Under the pieces are notes generated by a model. The model had not been told where the DNA came from. It was given only the letters and a program-made list of their open reading frames with translations, and searched no databases. Shown here piece by piece: positions 46,784-55,182 of a stretch of DNA of 64,000 bases. Within the stretch, counting starts at the first letter, position 1, and each line of letters opens with the position of its first letter. The translations under genes and the position numbers were made by a program. Source of the DNA: Streptomyces hokutonensis (GTDB taxonomy: Bacteria; Actinomycetota; Actinomycetes; Streptomycetales; Streptomycetaceae); NCBI RefSeq assembly GCF_000376565.1, contig NZ_BARG01000046.1, positions 62,001 to 126,000 of the forward strand. Reading direction: 5' to 3'.

Positions 46784-47737
46784 TCAGGGCCGGGACGTCA
46801 AGTACCCGCCCATCGTGCGGAAGTAGTCGCCGGCCGCGTACTCGGTGCCGTCGTCGGTCCGCACCCGGCGCACCAACAGCCCACGGCCGCGCCCGGTGTG
46901 GGCCTCGGGGCCCGCGACTATGACCACGCCGTCGCCCTCGCGGATGAAGATCCGCCCCGGGGTGCCGCCGTAGCGTCCCTCCGAGACGGCCGCCGAGACG
47001 ATCCTGAGCCGCTGCCCGCGATGGAAGGCGTAGGCGTTCGGGTACGGGTCCGACTGGGCGCGTACGAGTCGTTCCAGGCGTTCCGCGGGCCAGCTCCAGT
47101 CGATACGGCTGTCCTCCGCCGACCGCTTGTGGAAGAAGCTGGCGCGGCCGCGGTCCTGCGGCACCCACTGGCCGGCGTCGCGGCCCGAGGCGATCAGGTC
47201 GAGCGACTCGCGCACGATGGGCGCGATGAGGTCGACGGTCCGGTGGAACAGGTCGGTCGCGGTGTCGGTGGGGCCGACCGGTACCGAGCGCTGGATCAGG
47301 ATGTCCCCGGCGTCGAGTTCGCCGTTCATGCGGTGCGCGGTGACACCGACGCGCGGCTCGTCGTTCAGGAGCGCCCAGATGATCGGCGAGAAGCCCGCGT
47401 ACGACGGCAGCAGCGAGTCGTGGATGTTGAGGGTGCCGTGCGGCGGGAGGTCGAACAGCTCCGGCGGCAGCCAGGTGCGCCAGTTGTTGGCGACGATGAT
47501 GTCCGGCCGCGCTTCCCTTACGGCGTCGAGGAGTTCGGCGTCGTCGGGGCGGTTGCGCAGCAGGACGGGGACGTCGTTCTTCTCGGCGAGTTCGGCGACG
47601 CTGTCGTCCCAGATCTTCTCGTAGGCATGCTCACTTTTCGGGTGCGTGACCACGAGGACGACCTCGTGGTCGGAGTCCAGCAGCGCCTGCAGCGTGCGGT
47701 GACCCCAGGTCTGATAGCCGAGCATGACGACCCGCAT
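46784..47737 (-). CDS. N5-hydroxyornithine formyltransferase (CchA-type)
   Basis: 317 residues from ATG 47737 (MRVVMLGYQTWGHRTL); six codons of an upstream reading lack support. The N-terminal formyltransferase fold carries the catalytic Asn-His and Asp of the 10-formyl-THF family (TLNIHDSLLPSYAGFSP at about 105, and GELDAGDIL at about 142). A C-terminal OB-like domain follows (AYAFHRGQRLRIVSA). It should transfer a formyl group from 10-formyltetrahydrofolate to the N5-OH of hydroxyornithine, giving the hydroxamate residue. It shares a divergent iron-box promoter with the monooxygenase gene. Confidence 0.9.
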   Translation of the reverse strand: MRVVMLGYQTWGHRTLQALLDSDHEVVLVVTHPKSEHAYEKIWDDSVAELAEKNDVPVLLRNRPDDAELLDAVREARPDIIVANNWRTWLPPELFDLPPHGTLNIHDSLLPSYAGFSPIIWALLNDEPRVGVTAHRMNGELDAGDILIQRSVPVGPTDTATDLFHRTVDLIAPIVRESLDLIASGRDAGQWVPQDRGRASFFHKRSAEDSRIDWSWPAERLERLVRAQSDPYPNAYAFHRGQRLRIVSAAVSEGRYGGTPGRIFIREGDGVVIVAGPEAHTGRGRGLLVRRVRTDDGTEYAAGDYFRTMGGYLTSRP

Positions 47738-47765
47738 GACGGTCCTTCCCTTCAACGACTCATTG

Positions 47766-47784
47766 CAAGGTAAGCCTTACCTTA
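47766..47784. promoter_or_regulatory. Iron box between formyltransferase and monooxygenase genes
   Basis: CAAGGTAAGCCTTACCTTA, with the inner AAGGTAAG/CTTACCTT arms nearly perfect. It lies 28 bp upstream of the formyltransferase start and 36 bp upstream of the monooxygenase start, so one operator can control both. Confidence 0.85.
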
Positions 47785-47820
47785 TCTAGCATTGGGCTGC
47801 CTGAGGGAGGCGATGCCACG

Positions 47821-49143
47821 GTGAAGTCACCGCTCATGGATTCCGAAGTGGTCCACGACATACTCGGAATCGGATTCGGTCCGTCAAATCTCGCTCTGTC
47901 CATAGCGGTTGAGGAGCACAACAAGAGCCTTCCGGCAGACAGCCGTCTCAACGCCCTGTTCCTGGAACGCCAGCCGCGCTTCGGCTGGCACCGGGGCATG
48001 CTCATCGACGACGCCACGATGCAGGTGTCGTTCCTCAAGGACCTGGTCACGCTGCGGAATCCGACCAGCGACTACAGCTTCCTCTGCTTCCTGCGCGAGC
48101 AGGGCAGACTGATCGACTTCCTGAACCAGAAGACCCTCTTCCCGCTGCGCGTGGAGTTCCACGAGTACTTCGAGTGGGCGGCCGAGCGCGTCTCCCACCT
48201 CGTCTCCTACGGCAGCGAGGTCGTCGCCGTCGACCCGGTGCGCGGCGACGACGGCGAGGTGGCCTTCTTCGACGTCACCACCCGGGACCCCGCCGGGAAC
48301 GGCGCGACCGTGACCCGCCGGGCCCGCAACATCAGCGTGGCCATGGGGCTCGAACCGCATGTGCCGCCGGGTCTCGAACTGGGCGAACGTCTTTGGCACA
48401 ACAGCGAGTTGATCCCCCGCGCGACCGAACTCTCCGACGCGGGACAGCCGGTGCGACGGGCCGTGGTGCTGGGCGCGGGCCAGAGCGCAGCCGAGGCGGT
48501 GGACTATCTGCACCGCACCTTCCCGGACGCCGAGGTGTGCTCGGTGTTCGCCAAGTACGGCTACACCCCGGCCGACGACAGCCCGTTCGCGAACCGCATC
48601 TTCGACCCGGAGGCGGTGGACGTCTACTTCTCGGCGCCCTCCGAGGTCAAGCAGTCGCTGCTCGACTACCACCGGTCCACCAACTACTCCGTGGTCGACA
48701 TGGACTTGATCGAGGCCCTGTACGCCACCGCGTACCGGGAGAAGGTGGCGGGACGCGAGCGGCTGCGCTTCCTGAACGTCTCGCGGGTCCGCGCGGTGGA
48801 CGCCGGGGCGGACGGCGGTCTCGATGTCGCCGTGGAGTTCCTGCCCACCGGCGAGAAGCAGGTGCTGTCCGCCGACGTACTGGTGCTCGCCACCGGTTAC
48901 CGGCCCCGCGACCTGGGTTCACTGCTCGGCGAGGCGGCCAAGCTCTGCCTCAGGGACGACGGCGACGAGATCCGCGTGGGCCGGGACCACCGGGTCGAAA
49001 CCGTCCCGGAGGTGACCGCCGGCCTCTACCTCCAGGGCGGCACCGAGCACACCCACGGGCTGACCAGCACCCTGCTGTCGACGGTCGCGGTCCGGGCGGA
49101 GGAGATCCACCGCTCGGTACAGGCGACGAAAGTAGCCGTCTGA
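47821..49143 (+). CDS. L-ornithine N5-monooxygenase (CchB/SidA-type)
   Basis: 440 residues from GTG 47821, chosen over ATG 47836 because GGGAGG lies upstream at a workable distance. FAD motif DILGIGFGPSNLALS (about 13), NADPH motif VVLGAGQSAAEAVDYL (about 220), and the C-terminal LATGYRP, the standard set of microbial N-hydroxylating monooxygenases. Substrate segments FLKDLVTLRNPTSDYSFLCF and HGLTSTLLS also fit. It hydroxylates the side-chain nitrogen of ornithine with NADPH and O2, the committed step for hydroxamate residues. Ends at a strong hairpin. Confidence 0.95.
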   Translation: MKSPLMDSEVVHDILGIGFGPSNLALSIAVEEHNKSLPADSRLNALFLERQPRFGWHRGMLIDDATMQVSFLKDLVTLRNPTSDYSFLCFLREQGRLIDFLNQKTLFPLRVEFHEYFEWAAERVSHLVSYGSEVVAVDPVRGDDGEVAFFDVTTRDPAGNGATVTRRARNISVAMGLEPHVPPGLELGERLWHNSELIPRATELSDAGQPVRRAVVLGAGQSAAEAVDYLHRTFPDAEVCSVFAKYGYTPADDSPFANRIFDPEAVDVYFSAPSEVKQSLLDYHRSTNYSVVDMDLIEALYATAYREKVAGRERLRFLNVSRVRAVDAGADGGLDVAVEFLPTGEKQVLSADVLVLATGYRPRDLGSLLGEAAKLCLRDDGDEIRVGRDHRVETVPEVTAGLYLQGGTEHTHGLTSTLLSTVAVRAEEIHRSVQATKVAV

Positions 49144-49155
49144 CACCCCACGACT

Positions 49156-49199
49156 CCCCGGGCCCGGAGGGTACGGTCCCTTCCGGGCCCGGGGTTTTT
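49156..49199 (+). terminator. Intrinsic terminator after the monooxygenase gene
   Basis: CCCCGGGCCCGGAGGG pairs with TCCCTTCCGGGCCCGGGG around a short loop (49156-49194) and is followed by five T (49195-49199), 13 bp after the stop. One of the clearest intrinsic terminators in the window. Confidence 0.9.
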
Positions 49200-49227
49200 G
49201 CCTGTACCCGATCAACTCCCCGCACAA

Positions 49228-49863
49228 TCAGCGGTGTTGGGCCACCGGCTCGCCGAACACATCCGCCACGCCCCGCACCGTCCGAACCGCCCCGCAGGTC
49301 GCCGCGATCCAGTCCACGGCCATCCGGTGGTCCTCGTGCGCCCGGTCGGCCACCGCGTCCGCGACGACGAACGGCTCCATGTCCTGCATCCACGCGTCGG
49401 CGGCGGTCAGCAGCACCTGCGTCCGCGCGAACACGCCGACGATCACGGGCTGGTCGCGCCCCAACTCCGCGAGCCTGCGCCGCAGTCTGGTGCCGGCGAA
49501 GGCGCTGAACCGCTTGGCGACCAGCACGCTGTCGCCGACCTGCGGCCGGATCGCGTCCACGATGTCCCGGGAGTCCTCGCCGCCGGGCAGCCGTGGATGC
49601 CCGAAACTGGTCTCGCGTCCGTCCGGTTCACGCTCGGCGGTCTTGAGGGTGTACAGCACGGGGATGCCCGCGGCCCGCGCCGACTCCGCCAACAGGCCCA
49701 CTCCGGTGAGGAGTTGACCGACCGGCGCGGAGGACTCACGCAGCACGTGCAGGAAGTGGTTCTGGACGTTCAGGACGACGAGGGCGGCGCGGCGCGCGTC
49801 GACGGACCAGCCGGTGCGGTCCGGGGGCAGCGCGGCGGGACCCGGCATGTCGTACGGGATCAT
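49228..49863 (-). CDS. Isochorismatase-fold protein lacking the catalytic Asp
   Basis: 211 residues. The overall sequence follows isochorismatases of the EntB/PhzD type: IPYDMPGPAALPPDRTGW at the N-terminus, ALVVLNVQNHFL, SVLVAKRFSAFAGTRL (Lys117 region), VIVGVFARTQVLLTAADAW and EPFVVADAVADRAHEDHRMA. In active members the first motif reads D-M-Q-D; here it is N32-V-Q34-N35, confirmed at the DNA level (AAC codons), so the general base is Asn. There is no ArCP domain and no entA/entC/entE-like gene nearby. It starts within the stop of the amidohydrolase gene (ATGA, 49860-49863), so the pair is translationally coupled behind the 51375 iron box. Function unknown; it may bind rather than cleave a cluster metabolite, or act by other residues. 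Confidence 0.8.
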   Translation of the reverse strand: MIPYDMPGPAALPPDRTGWSVDARRAALVVLNVQNHFLHVLRESSAPVGQLLTGVGLLAESARAAGIPVLYTLKTAEREPDGRETSFGHPRLPGGEDSRDIVDAIRPQVGDSVLVAKRFSAFAGTRLRRRLAELGRDQPVIVGVFARTQVLLTAADAWMQDMEPFVVADAVADRAHEDHRMAVDWIAATCGAVRTVRGVADVFGEPVAQHR

Positions 49864-51359
49864 GAGTAAGGGCCGTGGGTCCAGCGGCCGTTCGTCATCG
49901 TGGCGTGCACGGGCATCTCGCGCAGGGTGTCCGGATCGGCGTCCAGCGGGTCCACGTCCACGACCACCAGGTCGGCCGGGTCCCCGACCCTGATGAGCCG
50001 GCGGCCGCGGGCCGCGGCGACCAACGCGTCCGGGACGGACAGGCGTTGCTCCGGATGCCAGGCGGGGCGTTCGTCGTCGGTGCGGCTGACCGCCGAGGCG
50101 ATCGCGAGCCAGGGGTCGAGCGGCGAGACCGGGGCGTCCGAGCCGAACTCCAGCCGTGCGCCGGCGGCGAGCAGGTCACCGTAGGCGAAGGCGCGTTCGG
50201 TACGTCCGGCCCAGTGCCGGTCCGCCACGTCGCGGTCGTCCGTCGCGTGCCGGGGCTGGACTCCCGCGACCACCCCCAACTCGGCGAATCTCGGGAGGTC
50301 TTCGGGGCTCAGCAGCTGCGCGTGCTCGATCCGGCCGCGGCAGCGCACCGCCTCGAAGGCGTCCAGGGCAACGGTGTTGGCCCGGTCGCCGATGGCGTGC
50401 ACCGCGGGTTCGATGCCGTGCGCGGCGGCGCGCCGCATGAGCCGTACGAGTTCGTCGGGGGCGGTCTCCTCGATGCCGTGGGCGCCGTCCGTGTCCTCCA
50501 GGCCGGGGTAGGGGTCGCGGCACAGGGCGGTGCGGGTGTTGAGCGAGCCGTCCGTGAAGAGTTTCAGCGGGCCCACCCCGACCAGGCTCCCGATCTCGTC
50601 CCCCGTGCGCAGCCCGCGCTTGATCGCGGCGTCCAGGTACCTCGGATACACCGCGGCCAACACCCGTACGGCGGGCCGGAATTGATCCGCGCGGCGTTCC
50701 CAGTCCGCGACGGTGTCGCCGAACTGGAAGTCGATGACTCCGGTGACCCCGCGTGCGGCGGCGGCCCGGCAGGCCTCCTCGATCCAGCCGTCGAGCACCT
50801 CGGCCGGGGTCGCGGGGAGGGCGGCGAGGGCTTCGTGGGCCTCGTGTTCCCTGATCAGGCCGGTGGGGTGGTCGGCGCGGCCGACGAGGGCGAGGCAGGC
50901 CGAGTTGAACCACGCGGCATGGAGATCGGCGCTGACCAGGGCGACCGGCCGGTCGGGCAGCACCGCGTCGAGCAGCGCCTTGTGCGGGGCGTCGGGCCAC
51001 AGGCCGTCGCGGAACCCGTAGCCGTAGAGCACCGTGCCGTCGGCCGCTCCGGCGCGCGCCCGGACGAGGTCGGTCACCGCCCGGGCGGAGGCGGTTCCGG
51101 CCAGGTCCAGCCGGTGCCGGGCGCTCGCCCATTCCGCGAGGTGGACGTGGGCGTCCCACAGGCCGGGCAGCAGCACCCGCCCGTCGAGATCGACGACGGG
51201 TTCACTGCTGGGCCCGGCGTCGGTGTCCGCGCCCGTTTCCGGGACGACATGGGTGATCGTGCCGTCCGCCACCCGCAGCCGGGCAAGCGGCCCACCGGCG
51301 CCGAGCCGGACCCGGGCGAGCGTCCGTGCGGGCGCCGGGGCGCTTGCGGTGTCTGCCAT
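49860..51359 (-). CDS. Iron-regulated amidohydrolase (Amidohydrolase_3/YtcJ type)
   Basis: 499 residues from ATG 51359 with AGGGGG upstream. The metal-dependent hydrolase motifs are intact and ordered: HxH in LLPGLWDAHVHLAEW (H71, H73), the carbamylated-Lys type motif GPLKLFTDGSLNTRTA, HAIGDRANTVALDAF, IEHAQLL, and the final Asp in LEFGSDAPVSPLDPW. No signal peptide is seen, so it is cytosolic. Family members cleave amide or formamide-like bonds. An iron box sits 15 bp before the gene, and the isochorismatase-fold gene is coupled to it. Such an enzyme is not among the standard coelichelin-type genes. Roles to consider: deformylation or cleavage of the imported siderophore, or trimming of a precursor. 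Substrate not known. Confidence 0.85.
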   Translation of the reverse strand: MADTASAPAPARTLARVRLGAGGPLARLRVADGTITHVVPETGADTDAGPSSEPVVDLDGRVLLPGLWDAHVHLAEWASARHRLDLAGTASARAVTDLVRARAGAADGTVLYGYGFRDGLWPDAPHKALLDAVLPDRPVALVSADLHAAWFNSACLALVGRADHPTGLIREHEAHEALAALPATPAEVLDGWIEEACRAAAARGVTGVIDFQFGDTVADWERRADQFRPAVRVLAAVYPRYLDAAIKRGLRTGDEIGSLVGVGPLKLFTDGSLNTRTALCRDPYPGLEDTDGAHGIEETAPDELVRLMRRAAAHGIEPAVHAIGDRANTVALDAFEAVRCRGRIEHAQLLSPEDLPRFAELGVVAGVQPRHATDDRDVADRHWAGRTERAFAYGDLLAAGARLEFGSDAPVSPLDPWLAIASAVSRTDDERPAWHPEQRLSVPDALVAAARGRRLIRVGDPADLVVVDVDPLDADPDTLREMPVHATMTNGRWTHGPYS

Positions 51360-51374
51360 ATGGAACCCCCTAGG

Positions 51375-51393
51375 TAAAGTTAGCCTTACCTTA
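51375..51393. promoter_or_regulatory. Iron box before the amidohydrolase/isochorismatase-fold operon
   Basis: TAAAGTTAGCCTTACCTTA matches the iron-box pattern (AGGTTAGGC-type half site read on the other strand as TAAGGTAAGGCTAAC). It is 15 bp upstream of the amidohydrolase start and 9 bp from the stop of the upstream gene, so it belongs to the downstream pair. Confidence 0.82.
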
Positions 51394-51401
51394 CCTCCAC
51401 A

Positions 51402-53228
51402 TCAGTGCCGCGCCGGGACGAGCCCGGCGATGACATCGGTGACAGTGTTCACGACATCCCCGACGACCGTCACCACCGGCTGCACGACATCGGCGACCGG
51501 TGCGGGCGTGGGCTCGGGCTCCGGCGCGGGATCCTCGCAGCAGGCGACCTGCGCGGCGCGGGGCGTGTTCTGCGGTTGCCCCTGCTGGGGAAGATCCGTG
51601 GAGCGCGGCTGCGGCACGTCGTCGCCCTCGGGTGCCGTCGGAGCACCGCCGCGGGGTTCGTCGCCCCTTCCCTCCGGCTCACGCCCGTCCGCCGGTTCGC
51701 CGCCCTCGGCCCCTTCGTCGGCGGCGGATCCGAGCGCCCAGCGCTGACCGGCGGACCCGTTCCGTCCCGCCAGCACGATCCGCGCCCCCTTCTTCCCGTT
51801 CTCGGGAGCGACGGCCAGCCCCTGGCTCCAGCGGAGCAGCAACTCACCGCGGACCGTCAGGTCGTAGTGCACCTCGCCGGCGTGCACCAGGCACCCGGCC
51901 AGCGTGACCGTGCCCCCGTCGGTGTCGGCGGCGAGGCAGAGCCCGGGATCGTCGAGGCTGCGCAGCAGACCGTCCTGGTCGTACGACCACTGCTGCGACC
52001 CGGCGTCGGAGCACGCGGCCAGGGTGACGGCAGCGCCGTTCCGCACCCGCCCGCCGGCCGCGTCGAGGCAGAACCCGGACGCGAGGGCGCGCAGCACACC
52101 CTGCTGGACGACTCCCGCGCCGACGGTACCGGCGGCCGACTCGGCACCCGCCGACGAGGGTGCCGCGACGGGGCTCTGGTGGGACGAACTGCCGCTGGGC
52201 GCACCCCAGGTGGCCTGCGGATCGGGGGTGTCGCTCTGGGTCCAGCCCTTGGAGACGAGCACGGTCGCGAGCAGCGCGAGGGAGGTCAGGCCCACGCCCA
52301 CGACCGCGGCCTTGGGGTGTCTGCGGGGGAAGGCGAGGACGCCCTCCGGGGTGGGGCGGTGGCGGCCCACCGGGCGGCGGACGACACGGGCGGCGGTCCC
52401 GGGCGTCGCGCGGCCGGGCCGTGAGTCGAGATAGCGGCGGGCGCCCCAGCCGAGGACGGTCTCGGCGAGCAGTACTTCGAGGCCGCCGTCGAAATGACTC
52501 AACTGCTCCGCCGCGAAACGGCAGTAGCGGCACGTCATGAGATGGCGTTGCACATCGGGCAGCAGACTGCCGCCGCGGCGGATCGGGACATCGAGGAGAC
52601 GGTTGTAGTAGCGGCATTCGGGCGTCGGCGCGAGTTCCAGGTGGGCGCGGACACAGCCCGCCCTGAATTGTTCACGTGCCTGGTCCAGCGCGGCGGTCGC
52701 GGTGGCCTCGTCCACGCCCAGCAGACCGGCGGGTATGGTTATGGGTTCAGCTTCGACCTCGGTGTGCCAGAGGAGGCATTGGGAGGCGCCCGGCAGCCTT
52801 CCGAAAGCCCGTTCTGCGAGCTTCCGCCTTTCGGAGGTCCCGGGCCTCGCCGCGCTCAGCCCCCGGCCGCCGGTGGGTTTGCGAAGTTCCGGCAGCAGCG
52901 CTGGAATTCGTTCGTCGGCGGCCCACTTCTTCACCATCTCCCTGACTGCTACGAGGAGTTGGGGCCGCAGGGCGCCACCGGTCGCCCGGCTCGCGAGTAC
53001 CTGGTGGAAGGCGGCACCGGCCACCATGGACGCCGAACTCTCGGCGGTGGCGAGGCAGATGGCCGCATATTCGCTTGTCGCCTGCCAGTGGCGCGCGAGC
53101 AGCAGGGCGACGGCACGAGTGCCCGCGGCTTTGTCGCCGAGTTGTGCCATGAGATTGCGGTCCGACTCCCCCGGACTTGATCCGGGGCGAGGCGGGAACG
53201 GCGGGCGTGGGGGGTAGGGGGATTGCAC
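51402..53228 (-). CDS. Membrane protein with sigma-like N-terminus, zinc finger and ricin-type lectin domain
   Basis: 608 residues from GTG 53228, chosen for GGAAGGAAA seven bases upstream; a GTG 11 codons earlier has no such site. The N-terminal part (about 30-215) is helical and resembles sigma-70-like regulators of Streptomyces (ARHWQATSEYAAICLATAES, GLLGVDEATATAALDQAREQF). A zinc-binding H-x3-C-x2-C motif follows (RHLMTCRYCRFAAEQL, about 230). One membrane helix lies at about 307-325 (AAVVGVGLTSLALLATVLV). Outside it is a beta-trefoil ricin-type domain (QQWSYD and QRWALG, about 412 and 496) and an acidic/Pro-rich tail. The layout suggests a surface sensor binding sugars and signalling inwards. 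It lies directly upstream of the iron box but is not obviously part of the siderophore system. Confidence 0.75.
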   Translation of the reverse strand: MQSPYPPRPPFPPRPGSSPGESDRNLMAQLGDKAAGTRAVALLLARHWQATSEYAAICLATAESSASMVAGAAFHQVLASRATGGALRPQLLVAVREMVKKWAADERIPALLPELRKPTGGRGLSAARPGTSERRKLAERAFGRLPGASQCLLWHTEVEAEPITIPAGLLGVDEATATAALDQAREQFRAGCVRAHLELAPTPECRYYNRLLDVPIRRGGSLLPDVQRHLMTCRYCRFAAEQLSHFDGGLEVLLAETVLGWGARRYLDSRPGRATPGTAARVVRRPVGRHRPTPEGVLAFPRRHPKAAVVGVGLTSLALLATVLVSKGWTQSDTPDPQATWGAPSGSSSHQSPVAAPSSAGAESAAGTVGAGVVQQGVLRALASGFCLDAAGGRVRNGAAVTLAACSDAGSQQWSYDQDGLLRSLDDPGLCLAADTDGGTVTLAGCLVHAGEVHYDLTVRGELLLRWSQGLAVAPENGKKGARIVLAGRNGSAGQRWALGSAADEGAEGGEPADGREPEGRGDEPRGGAPTAPEGDDVPQPRSTDLPQQGQPQNTPRAAQVACCEDPAPEPEPTPAPVADVVQPVVTVVGDVVNTVTDVIAGLVPARH

Positions 53229-53408
53229 GGGACCATTTCCTTCCAAGCCGCAGGACGGCACACGAATGCCCGACCATCGGAAAGCAGGTGCTTGCTTGGT
53301 GCATACCTATGAGATGTCAGAAACGACCCTGACCATTGCCTTCTCACGACTGGCCTCATGAGGTGGCTCACACTCGCACAAGCGCCTGACAGGAAACAAG
53401 GAGTTAGG
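53229..53408. promoter_or_regulatory. Gap upstream of the lectin-sensor gene
   Basis: With the doubtful small frame to 53564 this makes a stretch of about 330 bp without a firm gene. It is less GC-rich than its surroundings and should contain promoters for the minus-strand sensor gene and perhaps for galU. I see no hairpin, repeat or operator I can defend. Confidence 0.3.
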
Positions 53409-53564
53409 GTGACCGATGTTCAAAACGCTGTGAATTCAGATTGGTTACCGCGGGTATCCACAGGCGTCTGCACGAAATCTCCAACTCCTCCGCGAACTAA
53501 GGGAGGCGCACAGGGAACTCTGAAGTTTCTCTCGGGATGCTCTCATCGCCGTGGGCCACCATGA
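53409..53564 (+). CDS. Possible 51-residue small protein
   Basis: GTG 53409 has a good AAGGAG site (53398-53403) five bases upstream and opens a 51-codon frame, VTDVQNAVNSDWLPRVSTG and so on, ending at 53564, where it overlaps the galU start by 4 bp. It contains two Cys (at 21 and 44) and several Pro and Thr. No family recognised and codon third-position GC is only moderate, so it may be chance. The overlap with galU would be consistent with a leader peptide. Confidence 0.25.
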   Translation: MTDVQNAVNSDWLPRVSTGVCTKSPTPPRTKGGAQGTLKFLSGCSHRRGPP

Positions 53565-54523
53565 GCCGCATGATCGCCCCCCACTCCTCAGCCACCCCCG
53601 CACCCGCCCCCGCGCCCACGGTCCGCAAGGCGGTCGTGCCTGCCGCCGGGCTCGGCACGCGGTTCCTGCCCGCGACGAAGGCGACGCCCAAGGAGATGCT
53701 CCCGGTCGTCGACAAGCCCGCGATCCAGTACGTCGTCGAGGAGGCCGCGGCGGCCGGACTCGACGACATCCTGATGGTCACCGGCCGGCACAAGCGCGCC
53801 ATCGAGGACCACTTCGACCACGCCTTCGAACTGGAACAGGCCCTGGCCGCCAAGGGCGACACCGTGCGCCTGGACGCCGTACGCGATCCCGCGCGCCTCG
53901 CCGACATCCACCACATCCGCCAGGGCGACCCGCTCGGCCTCGGCCACGCGGTGCTCTGCGCCCGCCACCACGTAGGCGACCAGCCGTTCGCGGTCCTGCT
54001 CGGCGACGACCTGATAGACCCGCGCGAGACCCTGCTCAGCCGGATGCTGGAGGTCCGCGAGCGGTACGCGGGCAGCGTGGTCGCCCTCATGGAAGTCCCT
54101 GAGGAACAAGTCCACTTGTACGGCTGCGCGGCCGTCGAGCCGACCGGTGAGGACGGTGTCGTACGCGTCACCGGCCTGGTCGAGAAGCCGTCCCGCGAGG
54201 ACGCGCCGAGCCGCTACGCCGTCATCGGCCGCTACGTCCTCGACCCCGCGATCTTCCCCACCCTGGAGCGCACCCCGCCCGGCCGCGGCGGCGAGATCCA
54301 ACTGACCGACGCCCTCCAGGAGTTGGCCGCCGGCGGCACGGTCCACGGAGTCGTCTTCGACGGTCTGCGCTACGACACCGGCGACAAGGCCGACTATCTG
54401 CGCACGGTGGTCCGGCTGGCCTGCGACCGCCCGGACCTGGGGCCCGAATTCGTGGCGTGGCTCAAGGAGTTCGTGGCGGGACTGGAAGGCGGCGCGAGCG
54501 AGGACGAGCGGCTCGCGGCCTGA
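53561..54523 (+). CDS. galU: UTP-glucose-1-phosphate uridylyltransferase
   Basis: 320 residues from ATG 53561; ATG 53570 is an alternative. Nucleotidyltransferase fold with GLGTRFLPATKATPKEM (nucleotide loop), PVVDKPAIQYVVEEA, GLGHAVLCARHHVGDQPFAVLLGDDLID (metal-binding Asp), LVEKPSREDAPSRYAVIGRYVL and GGEIQLTDALQ, the full GalU set. It makes UDP-glucose from UTP and glucose-1-phosphate for cell-wall and exopolysaccharide precursors. It is alone and ends at a hairpin shared with the convergent thioesterase gene. Confidence 0.95.
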   Translation: MSRMIAPHSSATPAPAPAPTVRKAVVPAAGLGTRFLPATKATPKEMLPVVDKPAIQYVVEEAAAAGLDDILMVTGRHKRAIEDHFDHAFELEQALAAKGDTVRLDAVRDPARLADIHHIRQGDPLGLGHAVLCARHHVGDQPFAVLLGDDLIDPRETLLSRMLEVRERYAGSVVALMEVPEEQVHLYGCAAVEPTGEDGVVRVTGLVEKPSREDAPSRYAVIGRYVLDPAIFPTLERTPPGRGGEIQLTDALQELAAGGTVHGVVFDGLRYDTGDKADYLRTVVRLACDRPDLGPEFVAWLKEFVAGLEGGASEDERLAA

Positions 54524-54536
54524 ACTCCGCACGCAC

Positions 54537-54574
54537 GAGGGCCCGGTCACGCCGTGGGCGACGACCGGGCCCTC
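54537..54574. terminator. Bidirectional hairpin after galU
   Basis: Perfect 12-bp stem GAGGGCCCGGTC (54537-54548) with its complement (54563-54574) around a 14-base loop, between the convergent stops at 54523 and 54593. Confidence 0.8.
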
Positions 54575-54592
54575 CTGTCAGCGATGTGACGG

Positions 54593-55054
54593 TCAGCCGT
54601 TCGGCCGCAGTGTCCAGGTGACCGTCATCTCCCCCGTCACGGCGCCGTCCTCGCGCTGGATGGCGACGGTGACCGGGAACTCGGGGCGCTCGCCCGCGTC
54701 GAGCTCGGCGACGACGTCCGCGGCCGGGCGACCGAGGGTCGCCGTGGCCTTCACCGGGCCGAGGGCGATCTTCTTGAACGCGATCTCGGCGTTGACCGGG
54801 AGCGGCACGGCCCGCGAGAGCTGGTCGCCGAAGGCGGCGAGGACGATCGCGCCGCTGGCGGACTCGCCGAGGGTGAACATGGCACCGGCGTGCGGCCCGC
54901 CGACGTGGTTGCGGTACTCGCTCTGGTCCGGCAGGGCCAGCACCGCCCGCTCCGGACTGGTCTCCAGGTACTCCAGGTTCAGCGTGCGAACCATCGGCAC
55001 CGTGGCGGCGAGCAACTCGCCGATGGACATCTGATCTGCGCTCATGGACGGCAT
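54593..55054 (-). CDS. Hotdog-fold thioesterase-like protein (DUF4442/PaaI type)
   Basis: 153 residues from ATG 55054; ATG 55045 is equally possible and no strong ribosome site separates them. A single hotdog domain: NHVGGPHAGAMFTLGESASGAIV is the central helix region with the conserved Gly/His, then VNAEIAFKKIALGPVKATATLG and VTVAIQREDGAVTGEMTVTWTLRPNG. Length and layout match small acyl-CoA thioesterases of the PaaI/DUF4442 group. Substrate unknown. Confidence 0.8.
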   Translation of the reverse strand: MPSMSADQMSIGELLAATVPMVRTLNLEYLETSPERAVLALPDQSEYRNHVGGPHAGAMFTLGESASGAIVLAAFGDQLSRAVPLPVNAEIAFKKIALGPVKATATLGRPAADVVAELDAGERPEFPVTVAIQREDGAVTGEMTVTWTLRPNG

Positions 55055-55182
55055 GTTACCCACGGGTAGCCAATTCGGGCCAGACCTGTGCGCCGGCAAA
55101 CACCGTCCGATCCCGAGTTGGTACGACCCTGACAAGGGCCGGTGACCCCACCGTGTCCTGTGCCGCACTAGGGTTACTGCCC

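Noticed and set aside
49228..49863. Evidence for a catechol (DHB) siderophore
   Set aside because: The isochorismatase-like protein lacks the catalytic Asp and no isochorismate synthase, DHB dehydrogenase or DHB-AMP ligase is in the window; the monooxygenase and formyltransferase point to hydroxamates.
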